Source: Streptomyces olivaceus (lineage in GTDB: Bacteria > Actinomycetota > Actinomycetes > Streptomycetales > Streptomycetaceae). From it: 64,000 nucleotides of DNA. A model generated the notes under the pieces. That model worked only from the letters and a program-made list of their open reading frames with translations, searched no databases and was not told the DNA's origin. Below are positions 26,472 through 36,278 of this stretch, in pieces; positions within the stretch are counted from its first letter, which is position 1, and each line of letters opens with the position of its first letter. A program made the position numbers and the translations under genes. Where the stretch lies: contig NZ_JOFH01000022.1 of NCBI RefSeq assembly GCF_000721235.1, positions 1-64,000 on the forward strand, given 5' to 3'.

Positions 26472-27563
26472 ATGACCTCGAACGACGCCTCCCACCCCGG
26501 CCCCGGCCCCCGCGCCGGCCGCCGGCGCGCGCTGGGCAGGGGCCCGGGCGAGCCGTCGGCTCCGCCGGCCGCGGTGGCCCCAGCAGCCCCGGTGGCCCCG
26601 GTGGCGCCACCGATCGCGCAGACCCCGTCGGAGGCGCCGTCCGACGCGGAGGGCGCACCCGCGCCGCAGGCGCCGCCGGTCGCGGCGGCACCGGACGAGA
26701 CGCTGCCCGGCACCGCTCCTTCCGCGCCGGAAACCCCGCCCGAGGGCGCCGGCGACGGTGTCTTCAAGGTGCGGCTCGCCAACTTCGAGGGGCCGTTCGA
26801 CCTGCTCCTCCAGCTGATCTCCAAGCACAAGATGGACGTCACCGAGGTGGCCCTCTCCAAGGTGACCGACGAGTTCATGGCGCACATCAGGGCGATGGGG
26901 CCGGACTGGGACCTCGACCAGACCACCGAGTTCCTGGTGGTCGCGGCCACCCTGCTGGACCTGAAGGCGGCCCGGCTGCTGCCCGCCGCCGAGGTCGAGG
27001 ACGAGGCCGACCTCGCCCTGCTCGAGGCCCGCGACCTGCTCTTCGCCCGGCTGCTGCAGTACCGCGCCTTCAAGCAGATCGCGGAGATCTTCAACGACCG
27101 GCTGGAGGCCGAGGCCCGCCGCTACCCCCGCACCGTCGGGCTGGAGCCCCACCACGCCGAGCTGCTGCCCGAGGTCGTCATCAGCATCGGGCCCGAGGGC
27201 TTCGCCAGGCTCGCCGTGAAGGCGATGCAGCCCAGGCCCAAGCCGCAGGTCTACGTCGAGCACATCCACGCGCCCCTGGTCAGCGTCCAGGAGCAGGCCG
27301 GGATCGTCGTCGCCCGCCTGAAGGAGCTGGGAGAGGTCAGCTTCCGCCTGCTGGTCGAGGACACCGAGGACACGCTGACCGTCGTAGCCCGCTTCCTGGC
27401 CCTGCTGGAGCTGTACCGGGAGAAGGCCGTCGAACTGGACCAGGAGAGCGCGCTCGGCGATCTGCTGGTGCGCTGGACCGGCGGCGAGGGAGACGCGGAG
27501 CCCGCGGTGACCGACGAGTTCGACCGGCCGCCCGAGGTGCCGAAGGAGGAACAGAAGGCGTGA
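26472..27563 (+). CDS. scpA: Segregation and condensation protein A (kleisin)
   Basis: ScpA bridges SMC heads together with ScpB in the bacterial condensin. Residues 1-95 are a Pro/Ala-rich extension. The conserved domain begins FKVRLANFEGPFDLLLQLISKHKMDVTEVALSKVTDEF, the kleisin N-terminal motif. The C-terminal winged helix includes VSFRLLVEDTEDTLTVVARFLALLELYREKAVELDQE. ATG 26472 has GGAGG 5 bases upstream. The stop overlaps the scpB start, so the partners are translationally coupled. Confidence 0.94.
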   Translation: MTSNDASHPGPGPRAGRRRALGRGPGEPSAPPAAVAPAAPVAPVAPPIAQTPSEAPSDAEGAPAPQAPPVAAAPDETLPGTAPSAPETPPEGAGDGVFKVRLANFEGPFDLLLQLISKHKMDVTEVALSKVTDEFMAHIRAMGPDWDLDQTTEFLVVAATLLDLKAARLLPAAEVEDEADLALLEARDLLFARLLQYRAFKQIAEIFNDRLEAEARRYPRTVGLEPHHAELLPEVVISIGPEGFARLAVKAMQPRPKPQVYVEHIHAPLVSVQEQAGIVVARLKELGEVSFRLLVEDTEDTLTVVARFLALLELYREKAVELDQESALGDLLVRWTGGEGDAEPAVTDEFDRPPEVPKEEQKA

Positions 27564-28213
27564 GTGAACAGACCACGGAGGTCGCGGACGGCCCGGACGG
27601 TGTCGCGGGCCTCGACCTCAAGCCCGCCCTCGAAGCCGTCCTCATGGTCGTCGACGAACCCGCGACCGAGGAGCAGCTGGCGAAGATACTGCGGCGGCCC
27701 CGCCGGCGGATCGCGGACGCCCTGCGCGAGCTGGCCGACGAGTACACCGTCCAGGGCCGCGGCTTCGAGCTGCGCCTGATCGCGGGCGGCTGGCGCTTCT
27801 ACACCCGCCCCGAGTACGCCGCGGCCGTCGAGGGCTTCGTCCTGGACGGCCAGCACGCCCGCCTCACCCAGGCCGCCCTGGAGACCCTCGCCGTCGTCGC
27901 CTACCGCCAGCCGGTCAGCCGCAGCCGCGTCTCCGCGGTGCGCGGCGTGAACTGCGACGGGGTGATGCGCACCCTCCTGCAGCGGGGTCTGGTCGAGGAG
28001 GCGGGCGCGGAACCCGAAACAGGTGCGATCCTGTACGTGACGACGAACTACTTCCTGGAGCGGATGGGCCTGCGCGGTCTGGACGAGCTCCCGGAGCTCG
28101 CGCCCTTCCTGCCGGAGGCGGCGGCGATCGAGGCCGACACGCTGGAAGCGGTGCCGTCGTTCGATCCGGACGCCCCGGACACCGGGGAAGCAGACGACAA
28201 GACGGAACTTTGA
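27560..28213 (+). CDS. scpB: Segregation and condensation protein B
   Basis: The 217-residue ScpB has two winged-helix domains: LKPALEAVLMVVDEPATEEQLAKIL (about 15-40), then QAALETLAVVAYRQPVSRSRVSAVRGVNCDGVMRTLLQRGLV (about 105-146), the most conserved stretch of the family. It dimerises and binds the ScpA kleisin in the SMC complex. GTG 27560 overlaps the scpA stop and is preceded by AAGGAGG. Its stop overlaps the next ATG (TGATG), continuing the coupled operon. Confidence 0.94.
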   Translation: MSEQTTEVADGPDGVAGLDLKPALEAVLMVVDEPATEEQLAKILRRPRRRIADALRELADEYTVQGRGFELRLIAGGWRFYTRPEYAAAVEGFVLDGQHARLTQAALETLAVVAYRQPVSRSRVSAVRGVNCDGVMRTLLQRGLVEEAGAEPETGAILYVTTNYFLERMGLRGLDELPELAPFLPEAAAIEADTLEAVPSFDPDAPDTGEADDKTEL

Positions 28214-29376
28214 TGCGAAGCAGCAGCGGCAACAACAGCAGCGGAAACAACGGCGGGAGCCGTGGTGGCTACAGCGGCGGCCGCGGCGGGAGCGGCAGTG
28301 GCGGCGGCCGCGGCGGGAGCGCGGGCGGCCGTGGCGGGAGCGCCGGCGGTCGCGGCAACCCCCGCAGCGCCGGCGGCAACCGCGACGACAAGCCGGGCGG
28401 CCGTCCGAAGAGGCCGCGTCCCGAGGAGCGCCGTTACGACGTCGGTCCCGGCGCCTCGCCCGAGGGGCCCAAGTCCGGGCGCGGCGGCGCGGCCCGCGGC
28501 GGCGCCAAGGGCGGCCCGAAGCGGCCCCAGCAGCGCGGGCGCAGCGCCCCGGCCACGTCCCGCGAGTACGAGACCCGGGCCGAGGAGCGCAACCGCGAGC
28601 GGTACGCGGGCAAGAAGGACGTGCGGCTGCCCAAGACCTTCCCGGGCGCCGAGCAGGAGGGCGAGCGGCTGCAGAAGGTCCTCGCGCGCGCGGGCTACGG
28701 CTCCCGGCGGGCCTGCGAGGAGCTGATCGAGCAGGCCAGGGTCGAGATCAACGGCGAGATCGTGCTCGAACAGGGCCGCCGCGTGGACCCGGAAAAGGAC
28801 GAGGTCAAGGTCGACGGCCTGACCGTCGCCACGCAGTCCTACCAGTTCTTCTCGCTCAACAAGCCCGCCGGGGTCGTCTCCACGATGGAGGACCCGGAGG
28901 GCCGCCAGTGCCTCGGGGACTACGTCACCAACCGCGAGACCCGCCTCTTCCACGTGGGCCGGCTCGACACGGAGACCGAGGGCGTCATCCTGCTCACCAA
29001 CCACGGCGAGCTGGCGCACCGCCTGACCCACCCGCGCTACGGCGTGAAGAAGACCTACCTCGCGCACATCGTGGGCCCGATCCCGCGCGACCTGGGCAAG
29101 CGACTGAAGGACGGCATCCAGCTGGAGGACGGGTACGCGCGCGCGGACCACTTCCGGGTCGTCGAGCAGACCGGCAAGAACTACCTGGTCGAGGTCACCC
29201 TGCACGAGGGCCGCAAGCACATCGTGCGCCGCATGCTGGCGGAGGCGGGCTTCCCCGTCGACAAGCTGGTGCGCACCGCCTTCGGCCCGATCACGCTGGG
29301 CGACCAGAAGTCGGGCTGGCTGCGGCGGCTGTCGAACACGGAGGTCGGGATGCTGATGTCGGAGGTGGACCTGTAG
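28213..29376 (+). CDS. rRNA pseudouridine synthase (RsuA/RluB family)
   Basis: The first 150 or so residues of this 387-residue protein are Gly/Ser/Arg/Pro-rich and probably RNA-binding and disordered. Next come an S4 domain (RLQKVLARAGYGSRRACEELIEQARVEING, about 154-183) and a pseudouridine synthase domain with catalytic Asp252 in HVGRLDTETEG. The target should be a uridine in 23S or 16S rRNA; the family alone does not say which. ATG 28213 overlaps the scpB stop. scpA-scpB-pseudouridine synthase is a classic conserved cluster. Confidence 0.92.
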   Translation: MRSSSGNNSSGNNGGSRGGYSGGRGGSGSGGGRGGSAGGRGGSAGGRGNPRSAGGNRDDKPGGRPKRPRPEERRYDVGPGASPEGPKSGRGGAARGGAKGGPKRPQQRGRSAPATSREYETRAEERNRERYAGKKDVRLPKTFPGAEQEGERLQKVLARAGYGSRRACEELIEQARVEINGEIVLEQGRRVDPEKDEVKVDGLTVATQSYQFFSLNKPAGVVSTMEDPEGRQCLGDYVTNRETRLFHVGRLDTETEGVILLTNHGELAHRLTHPRYGVKKTYLAHIVGPIPRDLGKRLKDGIQLEDGYARADHFRVVEQTGKNYLVEVTLHEGRKHIVRRMLAEAGFPVDKLVRTAFGPITLGDQKSGWLRRLSNTEVGMLMSEVDL

Positions 29377-29403
29377 GGGTTGCCCCAGACACCCGCCCTC
29401 TTT

Positions 29404-29420
29404 ATAGTCGTCATGACTAT
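29404..29420 (+). promoter_or_regulatory. Palindromic operator in front of the NrtR-like gene
   Basis: ATAGTC-GTCAT-GACTAT is a 6+6 inverted repeat with a 5-base spacer, in an AT-rich patch 13 bases before the GTG of the Nudix/winged-helix regulator. NrtR/NdnR-type regulators bind such short palindromes and repress their own operons. The site probably also covers the -10 region. Confidence 0.65.
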
Positions 29421-29432
29421 TAAAGGGGGTGG

Positions 29433-30233
29433 GTGTTCGTGCGCGACCACGACGGGTCCGGCCACGACACGGACGGGCGCGGCTACGACAAGTACGCCTT
29501 CGAGCCGTTCGCCGTCACCGTCGACCTGGCCGTCCTGACCCTGCGCGCGGGCGCGCTGCACGTGCTGCTCGTCGAGCGGGGCCAGGAGCCGTACGCGGGC
29601 CGCTGGGCGCTGCCCGGCGGCTTCCTGCTGCCCGAGGAGTCGGCGGAGGAGGCGGCCCGCCGGGAACTCGCCGAGGAGACCGGCCTGGCGGACGTGACCG
29701 GGCTGCACCTGGAGCAGCTGCGGACCTACAGCGAACCCGGCCGCGACCCCCGCATGCGGGTCGTCTCCGTCGCCTTCGCCGCCCTGGTGCCCGACCCTCA
29801 CCCGGACCCCGTCCGGGGGGACCCCCGCCCCGCCCCGCTCGAACCACACGGCGGCGGTGACGCGGCACAGGCCCGCTGGACGCCGTACGACGCGGCGCGC
29901 GGCCTCGCCTTCGACCACGACCGGATCGTGGCCGACGCCCGCACCCGCGTCGGCGCCAAGCTTGAGTACACCTGCCTGGCCACCGCCTTCTGCCCGCCCG
30001 AGTTCACCCTCGGCGAGCTGCAGCAGGTCTACGAGACGGTGTGGGGAACGGCCCTCGACCGGCCCAACTTCCGCCGCAAGGTACTCGCCGCCCCTGGCTT
30101 CGTGGAGCCCGTCCCGGGCGCCGCCCGCCTCACCTCGGGCCGCGGAAAGCCCGCCGCCGTGTACCGCGCGGGCCCCGCCACCGCCCTGCACCCGCCCCTG
30201 CTCCGAAGCCCTCGGGAAGGACGCCCCGCATGA
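29433..30233 (+). CDS. NrtR/NdnR-like transcriptional regulator (Nudix + winged helix)
   Basis: The N-terminal half of the 266-residue protein is a Nudix domain with box GGFLLPEESAEEAARRELAEETGL (about 63-86). The C-terminal part, EYTCLATAFCPPEFTLGELQQVYETVWGTALDRPNFRRKVL, is the winged helix of NrtR proteins, which sense ADP-ribose or related NAD metabolites. Residues 110-145 are a Pro/Asp/Gly insertion. The downstream, overlapping gene is an ADP-ribosylglycohydrolase, so the pair probably links NAD turnover or ADP-ribosylation to regulation. GTG 29433 follows AAAGGGGGTGGG. Confidence 0.85.
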   Translation: MFVRDHDGSGHDTDGRGYDKYAFEPFAVTVDLAVLTLRAGALHVLLVERGQEPYAGRWALPGGFLLPEESAEEAARRELAEETGLADVTGLHLEQLRTYSEPGRDPRMRVVSVAFAALVPDPHPDPVRGDPRPAPLEPHGGGDAAQARWTPYDAARGLAFDHDRIVADARTRVGAKLEYTCLATAFCPPEFTLGELQQVYETVWGTALDRPNFRRKVLAAPGFVEPVPGAARLTSGRGKPAAVYRAGPATALHPPLLRSPREGRPA

Positions 30234-31249
30234 CCACGACCGCCACCAAGCACGCCGCCACCGGAGCGCTCACCGGCCTCGCCCTCGGTGACGCGCTGGG
30301 CTTCCCCACCGAGTTCGACGACGTCCCGTCGATCCTCGCCAAGTACGGCCCCTGGCGCGAGACGGCGCTGCCCGACCCCGCCCGCGTCACCGACGACACA
30401 CAGATGACGCTGGCCCTGGGCAAGGGGCTGCGCACGGCCACGGACCGGGGCGTCCTGACGCCCGAGGGGATGACCGAACCCGTACGGCGGGAGTTCATCG
30501 CCTGGAACCGGTCCCCGGAGAACAACCGGGCCCCCGGCACCACCTGCCTCAGGGCCTGCGACCTCCTGGAGCGGCCGGACCGCCCCTGGCAGGACGCCAG
30601 CCAGATCCACTCCAAGGGCTGCGGCGCCAACATGCGCGTCGCGCCCCTCGGGCTCGTCCCGGGCCTCAGCGACGAACAGCGTGCGGGGGCCGCCCAGTTG
30701 CAGGCCGCGCTCACCCACGGCCACCCCACCGCCCTCGCCGCCTCCGACCTGACCGCACACGCCGTACGGCTGCTCGCCCAGGGGGCCGAACCGACCGGAC
30801 TGGTCGGACTGCTGCGCTCGTACGCCTACGACCACCGCACCCGCTACCACGAGCGCTGGCTCGGCGACCTGTGGACCCGCGCCGAGGACCCGACGCCCGA
30901 GCACTTCATCGCGCGCGGCTGGGACGAGTGCCTCGCGACACTCGACCGGCTCCAGGAGGCCGTGCGCACCGTCTCGCCGGAGACCGACCCCTGCCTGGCC
31001 GTCGGCCAGGGCTGGATCGCCGAGGAGGCCATGGCGGCCGGGCTGCTCTGCTTCCTGCTCTTCGTCGACGAACCGCTGACCGCCCTGCGCCGAGCCGCCT
31101 GCACCTCGGGCGACTCCGACTCCGTCGCCTGCCTCGCGGGCGCCTTCGCCGGAGCGCACCTGGGTGCCGCCGCCTGGCCGGCCGACTGGGCGGACCGCGT
31201 CGAGTACCGGGGCGACCTGCTGGCGCTCGGAGCGCTCTGGGACGCCTGA
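30230..31249 (+). CDS. ADP-ribosylglycohydrolase family protein (DraG-like)
   Basis: The 339-residue enzyme of the DraG/ARH fold should remove ADP-ribose from proteins or small molecules. Metal-binding motifs are visible: GALTGLALGDALGFPTEF (about 13-30), TDDTQMTLALG (about 55-65) and the C-terminal SGDSDSVACLAGAFAGAHLG with its paired aspartates. ATG 30230 overlaps the stop of the NrtR-like regulator, indicating translational coupling and common control by the upstream palindrome. The substrate is not known. Confidence 0.9.
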   Translation: MTTTATKHAATGALTGLALGDALGFPTEFDDVPSILAKYGPWRETALPDPARVTDDTQMTLALGKGLRTATDRGVLTPEGMTEPVRREFIAWNRSPENNRAPGTTCLRACDLLERPDRPWQDASQIHSKGCGANMRVAPLGLVPGLSDEQRAGAAQLQAALTHGHPTALAASDLTAHAVRLLAQGAEPTGLVGLLRSYAYDHRTRYHERWLGDLWTRAEDPTPEHFIARGWDECLATLDRLQEAVRTVSPETDPCLAVGQGWIAEEAMAAGLLCFLLFVDEPLTALRRAACTSGDSDSVACLAGAFAGAHLGAAAWPADWADRVEYRGDLLALGALWDA

Positions 31250-31310
31250 GCACCCCCTGGCCGGGCGTCTCAGGAGGCGGGCGCCCGGCCGGCCCGCGCG
31301 GGAGGCTGAC

Positions 31311-31439
31311 TAGGGCCTGTCGTCACATTCCCGTCTGCCCGGCGACGCCATGCACGCTCCCCCACTGCCTTAAGGGCGTGGGAGGTGCCCCCACTCGCCG
31401 CACCGGGCGCCGACCACGTACAACCAGTACGCCGGTCGA
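31311..31439 (-). repeat. Partial MITE-like repeat element, copy B, joined to aroH
   Basis: The segment begins TAGGGCCTGTCGTCACATTC, the terminal sequence shared with copy A. It contains CGCTCCCCCACTGCCTTAAGGGCGTGGG and ends in the 67-base core (31373-31439) that is the exact inverse of 13933-13999. The core stops abruptly at TCGA, where aroH sequence begins in mid-gene. The arm that should follow the core is absent. Copies A and B therefore look like opposite halves of one element type. No coding capacity is seen. Confidence 0.8.
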
Positions 31440-31723
31440 TGCTGACCGCCGTCCTGGAACGCAACGGGCTGACGCCCGACGACCTGATCAGCCTGTGGTT
31501 CACCGCCACCCCCGACCTGCACAGCGACTTCCCGGCCGTCGCCGCCCGCGGCCTCGGCATCACCGACGTGCCGCTGATCTGCGCCCAGGAACTGGACGTC
31601 GAGGGCGCCATGCCGCGCGTCGTGCGGATCCTCGCCCACATCGAGTCCGACCGGCCCCGCGCCGAGATCGCCCACGTCTACCTCGGCGCCGCCGCGGCCC
31701 TGCGCAAGGACATCGCCCAGTGA
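31439..31723 (+). pseudogene. aroH: Chorismate mutase AroH, N-terminally truncated
   Basis: From LTAVLERNGLTPDDLISLWFTATPDLHSDFP to AHVYLGAAAALRKDIAQ this is an AroH-type chorismate mutase (chorismate to prephenate). It keeps the counterparts of B. subtilis Arg63 (FPAVAARG), Cys75 and Glu78 (ICAQELD), Arg90, Tyr108 and Arg116. It lacks about the first 25-30 residues, including the catalytic Arg7 of the family's N-terminal IRGIRGAT-like strand. That DNA is replaced by repeat copy B, whose last A fuses with TG to create the present ATG. The 94-residue remnant should be inactive. Its stop overlaps tyrA, which still needs transcription. Confidence 0.85.
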
Positions 31724-32805
31724 GAACCGCACTCGTCATCGGCACCGGCCTCATCGGTACCTCCGCCGCCCTCGCCCTCACCGGCCGGGGCGTCACCGTC
31801 CACCTGGTCGACCACGACCCCGAGCAGGCCCGTACCGCCGCCGCCCTCGGCGCCGGCACCGACCAGGCACCCGCGGAACCGGTCGACCTCGCGATCGTCG
31901 CCGCCCCGCCCGCCCTCGTCGCCGACGTGCTCGCCGACGCCATGGGCCGCCGGCTCGCCCGCGGCTACATCGACGTGGCCAGCGTCAAGGGCGGCCCCCG
32001 GCGCGAGCTGGAGGCGCGCGGCCTCGACCTGTCGGCGTACATCGGCACGCACCCCATGTCCGGCCGCGAGAAGTCCGGCCCGCTCGCCGGCACCGCCGAC
32101 CTCTTCGAGGGCCGTCCGTGGGTGCTGACCCCCACCCGGGACACCGACACCGAAGTGCTGAACCTCGCCCTCGAACTGGTCTCGCACTGCCGTGCGGTGC
32201 CCGTGGTGATGGACGCGGACGCCCACGACCGCGCCGTGGCCCTCGTCTCCCACATGCCCCACCTCGTCTCCAGCATGGTCGCCGCGCGCCTGGAGCACGC
32301 CGAGGAGGCCGCCGTACGGCTGTGCGGGCAGGGCATCCGCGACGTCACCCGGATCGCCGCCTCCGACCCGCGGATGTGGATCGACATCCTCTCCGCCAAC
32401 CCGGGTCCGGTCGCCGACCTGCTCACCGACGTCGCCGCCGACCTGGAGGAGACGGTACGGGCCCTGCGCGCCCTGCAGTCCTCCGACGAGGACAAGCGCC
32501 GCGAGGGCGGCACCGGCATCGCCGACGTGCTGCGGCGCGGCAACGCCGGACAGGTCCGGGTCCCCGGCAAGCACGGCTCGGCCCCGCGGGCCTACGAGAC
32601 GGTGGCCGTCCTCATCGACGACCAGCCCGGCCAGCTGGCCCGCATCTTCGCGGACGCGGAACGGGCCGGGGTCAACGTGGAGGACGTGCGCATCGAGCAC
32701 GCGACCGGGCAGCAGGCGGGTCTGGTGCAGCTGATGGTGGAGCCGAGGAGCGCCGCCGCGCTGACGGCGGCCCTCAGGGAATGGGGCTGGGCGATCCGCC
32801 AGTGA
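31720..32805 (+). CDS. tyrA: Prephenate dehydrogenase
   Basis: The 361-residue NAD(P)-dependent enzyme converts prephenate toward tyrosine. It opens with the Rossmann motif VIGTGLIGTSAAL (6-18). It contains the catalytic-site blocks THPMSGREKSGP and VALVSHMPHLVSSMVA, and ends with an ACT domain (about 290-361; VAVLIDDQPGQLARIFADAE), suggesting tyrosine feedback. GTG 31720 overlaps the aroH stop. Because aroH upstream is broken by a repeat, expression must rely on a promoter in or before that repeat. The 3' end is followed by a 26-bp duplication. Confidence 0.93.
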   Translation: MRTALVIGTGLIGTSAALALTGRGVTVHLVDHDPEQARTAAALGAGTDQAPAEPVDLAIVAAPPALVADVLADAMGRRLARGYIDVASVKGGPRRELEARGLDLSAYIGTHPMSGREKSGPLAGTADLFEGRPWVLTPTRDTDTEVLNLALELVSHCRAVPVVMDADAHDRAVALVSHMPHLVSSMVAARLEHAEEAAVRLCGQGIRDVTRIAASDPRMWIDILSANPGPVADLLTDVAADLEETVRALRALQSSDEDKRREGGTGIADVLRRGNAGQVRVPGKHGSAPRAYETVAVLIDDQPGQLARIFADAERAGVNVEDVRIEHATGQQAGLVQLMVEPRSAAALTAALREWGWAIRQ

Positions 32806-32834
32806 TACGGGGCTGGGCGATCCGCCAGTGATCG
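32783..32834 (+). repeat. 26-bp tandem duplication at the tyrA 3' end
   Basis: GGGGCTGGGCGATCCGCCAG (with TGATAC) at 32783 is repeated at 32809 with a period of 26 bases. The first unit contains the tyrA stop; the second is a non-coding copy of the last seven codons and stop. It is a simple slippage duplication. Confidence 0.85.
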
Positions 32835-32944
32835 TCGGCCTCCGGACGCCTGTCGGAAGGCCTCCACGGGCCCGGTAACCTTGTGCGGGACGCGCTCGCG
32901 TCCCGCACACCACCCACCGCACCGCACCAGGAAGGTGTCCCCTC

Positions 32945-33640
32945 GTGGAAAACGGCGCCGCCCCGACCGTACCGGCCGTGATTGTCGCCATCGACGGCCC
33001 CTCCGGCACGGGCAAGTCGAGCACGTCGAAGGCCGTCGCCGCGCAGCTCGGACTGAGCTACCTGGACACCGGCGCCCAGTACCGGGCGATCACGTGGTGG
33101 ATGGTCAGCAACGGCATCGACACCGACGACCCGCACGCCGTCGCCGCCGCGGCCGGCAAGCCCGACATCGTCTCCGGCACCGACCCGGCGGCCCCGGCCA
33201 TCACGGTCGACGGCGTGGACGTGGCCGGCCCGATCCGCACCCAGGAGGTCACCTCCAAGGTCAGCGCGGTCAGTGCCGTGCCGGAGATCCGGGCCCGGAT
33301 CACCGAGCTGCAGCGCACCATCGCCGCCACCGCGCCGCTCGGCATCGTCGTCGAGGGCCGCGACATCGGCACCACCGTGCTGCCCGACGCCGACCTCAAG
33401 ATCTTCCTCACCGCCTCGGCGGAGGCCCGCGCCGCCCGCCGCAGCGGCGAACTGAAGGGCGCCGACGTCAACGCCACCCGCGAGGCCCTGATCAAGCGGG
33501 ACGCGGCCGACTCCAGCCGCAAGGCCTCCCCGCTGGCCAAGGCCGGCGACGCGGTCGAGGTCGACACCACCGCCCTGACGCTCCCGCAGGTCATCGAGTG
33601 CGTCGTCACCCTCGTCGAGGAGAAGCGGGCCGGAAAGTGA
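32945..33640 (+). CDS. cmk: Cytidylate kinase
   Basis: The 231-residue protein phosphorylates CMP and dCMP. It has the P-loop GPSGTGKSS (18-26), the substrate-binding LDTGAQYRA (about 40-48), the long CMP-binding insertion characteristic of Cmk, EGRDIGTTVLPDADLKIFLTAS and the LID region KRDAADSSRKASPL. GTG 32945 follows AGGAAGG. The stop overlaps the plsC start. The order tyrA-cmk-plsC-der is common in Streptomyces. Confidence 0.95.
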   Translation: MENGAAPTVPAVIVAIDGPSGTGKSSTSKAVAAQLGLSYLDTGAQYRAITWWMVSNGIDTDDPHAVAAAAGKPDIVSGTDPAAPAITVDGVDVAGPIRTQEVTSKVSAVSAVPEIRARITELQRTIAATAPLGIVVEGRDIGTTVLPDADLKIFLTASAEARAARRSGELKGADVNATREALIKRDAADSSRKASPLAKAGDAVEVDTTALTLPQVIECVVTLVEEKRAGK

Positions 33641-34284
33641 CCGAGGTCGCGTCGGCGCGGGGCGCCGAGGTCGGGCGGCGCATCGGCGTCGGCCTGATGT
33701 ACGGGCTGTGGAGGCCGCGCGTGCTGGGCGCCTGGCGGGTGCCCGCCACCGGCCCGCTGATCTACGCCGTCAACCACTCGCACAACATCGACGGCCCCAT
33801 GGTCATGGGCGTCGCTCCCCGGCCCACGCACTTCCTGATCAAGAAGGAGGCGTTCGTCGGACCGCTCGGGCGCTTCCTGACCGGCATCGGCCAGCTGCAG
33901 GTGGACCGCCACTCCACCGACCGCACGGCGATCGCCCGGGCCCTGGGCGTGCTGACGAACGGCGGTGTGCTCGGCATCTTCCCCGAGGGCACCCGAGGCG
34001 AGGGCGACTTCGCCTCGCTGCGTGCCGGGCTCGCCTACTTCGCGGTGCGCGGCGGCGCCCCGATCGTGCCGGTCGCGGTGCTGGGAAGCACCGACCGTCC
34101 CGGACGGTTGATAAAGGGGCTGCCTCCCCTGCGCGCACGGGTCGACGTCGTCTTCGGCGACCCCTTCGACGCGGGCGACGGCAGCGGACGGCGGACCCGC
34201 AAGGCGCTGGACGAGGCGACCGAGCGCATCCAGAAGCAGCTCACCGCGCACCTGGAAAACGCCAGGCGCCTCACCGGGCGCTGA
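33637..34284 (+). CDS. 1-acyl-sn-glycerol-3-phosphate acyltransferase (PlsC family)
   Basis: The 215-residue membrane-associated acyltransferase carries the catalytic HSHNID (HX4D, residues 47-52) and the glycerophosphate-binding FPEGTRG (115-121), with GAPIVPVAV downstream. These motifs define the PlsC family, which acylates lysophosphatidic acid in phospholipid synthesis. GTG 33637 overlaps the cmk stop. The protein is short and lacks an obvious N-terminal transmembrane helix, so the exact acyl acceptor remains open. Confidence 0.9.
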   Translation: MTEVASARGAEVGRRIGVGLMYGLWRPRVLGAWRVPATGPLIYAVNHSHNIDGPMVMGVAPRPTHFLIKKEAFVGPLGRFLTGIGQLQVDRHSTDRTAIARALGVLTNGGVLGIFPEGTRGEGDFASLRAGLAYFAVRGGAPIVPVAVLGSTDRPGRLIKGLPPLRARVDVVFGDPFDAGDGSGRRTRKALDEATERIQKQLTAHLENARRLTGR

Positions 34285-34360
34285 GTAAGACTCGAGTAGT
34301 GGCTCACCCGGAACCGAGGGGTGCGCCACCGATCACCACGATGAACGAGGTACGGACTTC

Positions 34361-35842
<1,482 letters not shown>

Positions 35843-35862
35843 CCGCCGCACGCGCGGACGTA

Positions 35863-35900
35863 CGAGAGCGGGCGACCCCGGCCGGGGTCGCCCGCTCTCG
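35863..35900. terminator. Perfect 38-bp palindrome, bidirectional terminator
   Basis: CGAGAGCGGGCGACCCCGG is followed directly by its own complement (19+19 bases), giving a long GC stem with a minimal loop. It lies 20 bases after der and 15 bases before the stop of the convergent small gene, so it can end both transcripts. Confidence 0.92.
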
Positions 35901-35914
35901 TCACTCACCGGGCC

Positions 35915-36202
35915 TCAGGTGCCCGACCGCGGGGCCGGCGGCAGCGCGGCCGGGACGCGCTGCCACACCGACTGCTGGCCGACCCGGGCGCTCTGCGCCC
36001 CCGCGCTGTAGGCGCTGTACGTGCCGCTGTACGAGCCTCTGCCGCGCGGCATGCTCCTGAAGGCGGTGAACCCCAGGTCCTCCTCGCCGCTGCGATCGCC
36101 CGGAAGTGTCCGGAAGGACCTGACGTACTCGGCGACGAGCGCGTCGTAGATCGGTGTGGCCGAGGGGCCACCGTGGCGGTGGAAGGCGTCGTATGCGTAC
36201 AC
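35915..36202 (-). CDS. Small conserved hypothetical protein
   Basis: The 95-residue protein begins MYAYDAFHRHGGPSATPIYDALVAEYVRSFRTLPGDRSGEEDLGF, a block conserved among streptomycete relatives. The tail rich in Ser, Tyr, Gly and Pro (SYSGTYSAYSAGAQ) is variable-looking. It has no signal peptide and no domain I recognise. It lies between the der terminator and a hypothetical gene on the same strand; the first half looks like a folded helical region. Confidence 0.7.
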   Translation of the reverse strand: MYAYDAFHRHGGPSATPIYDALVAEYVRSFRTLPGDRSGEEDLGFTAFRSMPRGRGSYSGTYSAYSAGAQSARVGQQSVWQRVPAALPPAPRSGT

Positions 36203-36278
36203 GTATGTCCAAACGACCCCGCACGGGAAGGGATGCGGGCCAGGCGGCCGCGGCCGCCCGGCACCCGTGTGAAAGGGC

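Noticed and set aside
28250..28560. Gly/Ser/Arg tract in front of the pseudouridine synthase as a separate gene
   Set aside because: It is in frame with the S4 domain, starts at the ATG overlapping scpB, and such tails are common on streptomycete RsuA-family enzymes.
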